DNA from: Bacteroidales bacterium
GTDB lineage: Bacteria; Bacteroidota; Bacteroidia; Bacteroidales; UBA12077
Direction of reading: 5' to 3'
NCBI GenBank assembly: GCA_030643125.1
Contig: DAOWML010000148.1
Span: forward strand, 1-6,128
Length of the DNA stretch: 6,128 bases
Position 1 is the first letter of the stretch; every line of letters begins with the position of its first letter. This document shows, piece after piece, positions 5,306 through 6,128 of this stretch. The notes beneath the pieces were generated by a model that saw only the letters and a list, made by a program, of their open reading frames with translations, was not told the origin of the DNA and did not search any database. The position numbers and the translations under genes are program-made.

Positions 5306-5312
5306 AAAATTA
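5305..5312 (-). promoter_or_regulatory. Candidate -7 element for asd
   Basis: Read on the minus strand, 5312-5305 is TAATTTTG, an exact match to TAnnTTTG. It would start transcription near 5298 and give asd a leader of about 59 bases. The upstream -33 region would fall at the start of the divergent gene, where no clear TTTG is seen. The 93-bp gap must contain the asd promoter because nothing upstream is on the same strand. Confidence 0.5.
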
Positions 5313-5332
5313 AATATTTAATCGACATAATT

Positions 5333-6128
5333 ATGCTGAAAAGATTAATAATTCTGTTTTTGCTTTTTCCTTCGTTCACATTTGCGCAGTTTACCGATGA
5401 TTTTGAAGATGGTGATATTTCAAATTGGACAGAAAGTACAGCAGGTCGTTGGGCGGCTTCCGATATTTCACCCCTGAATGGTTTGTATTCATTACATCAT
5501 ATTTTTGATAATACAATAGCAGATCACGATCAGGTGTCTGTTTCCCTTTCTTCATTAGATTTAACAGCACAAAATACAGCCTGGAGATTTAGAATTAAAT
5601 ACGATTACAATCCTTCTGATGGTAATAATTGGAGTGTTTTTCTTGTAAGTGATGTTGATGCTAATCAAATGTTTCCGGGGGGAACTGTAAATGGATATGC
5701 AGTAGGAGTTAATTATACGGGTTCAGATGATATTCTAAAACTTTTAAAAATAACTTCTGGGAGTGCTGCCGCGGTTATAACTACTACACTTAACTGGGAT
5801 CTTGATACAGATCCGTCAGATACTATTGCACTTGAAATTGTTAGGTCTAAATTTGCTGATTGGGAAGTCCGGTATAATTTGAGTGGAGACTTTAATAATC
5901 TTATAAGTGTTGGTACTGGTAATGATAATACATATACAACAACAGATTATTTTGGAGTTTATTATGATTATACCCCAAGTGCAGACAGATTATTATGGAT
6001 AGATGATATAGAAATTATTGGTGAGATATATGTAGACAATGATCCTCCTATTGTTGATTCTCTTCATATTTTATCATCAAAAAAACTTAAAATAGAATAT
6101 AACGAAAAGGTGGATTCAACAATAGCAG
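5333..6128 (+). CDS. 5' part of a secreted multidomain protein, probably of the lamin-tail/Ig-like type
   Basis: The frame is open from ATG at 5333 to the window edge, giving 265 residues; the 3' part is missing. Residues 1-18 are a clear signal peptide (MLKRL, a hydrophobic core, then TFA before Gln19), so the protein is exported. Residues 19 to about 234 look like a beta-rich jelly-roll domain: DDFEDGD, AWRFRIKYDYNPSD, NGYAVGVNYTGSDD, DNTYTTTDYFGVYYDYTPS, then LWIDDIEI. From about 235, DNDPPIVDSLHILSSKKLKI and YNEKVDST look like the start of an SbsA-type Ig-like domain. This order resembles, from memory, large Bacteroidota surface proteins with Ig-like and lamin-tail domains and a type IX secretion signal at the far C-terminus; those later domains are not visible here. 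No catalytic residues are seen. The gene is divergent from asd and functionally unrelated to it. Confidence 0.85.
   Translation, partial: MLKRLIILFLLFPSFTFAQFTDDFEDGDISNWTESTAGRWAASDISPLNGLYSLHHIFDNTIADHDQVSVSLSSLDLTAQNTAWRFRIKYDYNPSDGNNWSVFLVSDVDANQMFPGGTVNGYAVGVNYTGSDDILKLLKITSGSAAAVITTTLNWDLDTDPSDTIALEIVRSKFADWEVRYNLSGDFNNLISVGTGNDNTYTTTDYFGVYYDYTPSADRLLWIDDIEIIGEIYVDNDPPIVDSLHILSSKKLKIEYNEKVDSTIA

Noticed and set aside
1..6128. CRISPR array, insertion sequence, phage or defence module
   Set aside because: No spaced direct repeats of 25-40 bp, no transposase or integrase motif and no nuclease or toxin-antitoxin pair were found; the genes are ordinary chromosomal ones.

Overview
The window looks like a chromosomal housekeeping segment from a member of the Bacteroidota. 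The DNA is strongly AT-rich, start codons sit behind A-rich stretches instead of a clear Shine-Dalgarno sequence, and several upstream regions carry a match to the phylum's TAnnTTTG -7 promoter element. The gene content agrees: a GreA-HIT pair, a TonB-type energy transducer, a HflX ending in YPYNDFLY, and a secreted multidomain protein start. The class is probably Bacteroidia (Marinilabiliales-like), but this is an impression from protein style and not proven.

Layout, left to right. Bases 1-132 are the Lys-rich end of an unidentified gene. It is followed 30 bp later by a small membrane-anchored acidic protein (163-639). A leader with a -7 motif and a long hairpin (692-761) precedes greA (809-1282) and a HIT-family hydrolase gene (1295-1690), which lie 12 bp apart, form a likely operon and end at a clear terminator (1715-1750). 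A 399-bp non-coding stretch (1751-2149) holds a perfect 18-bp palindrome. A stand-alone TonB-like gene (2150-2821) follows with its own strong terminator (2844-2883). hflX (2968-4161) has a well-placed -7 element. It converges on asd (minus strand, 4250-5239), and the gap between them contains heptanucleotide repeats in inverted orientation. Asd diverges from the 5' part of a secreted protein gene (5333 to the window end), and the -7 motifs of the two divergent promoters touch.

The genes do not form one pathway. They cover transcript elongation rescue (GreA), nucleotide metabolism (HIT), envelope energy transduction (TonB-like), ribosome rescue (HflX), aspartate-family amino acid and diaminopimelate synthesis (Asd) and a cell-surface or secreted protein. 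I see no phage, insertion sequence, CRISPR, toxin-antitoxin or defence module, and no convincing new multi-gene system. The items most worth a second look are the inverted heptamer array between hflX and asd, the greA leader, the unexplained 1751-2149 region, and the oppositely charged neighbouring proteins at the left end.
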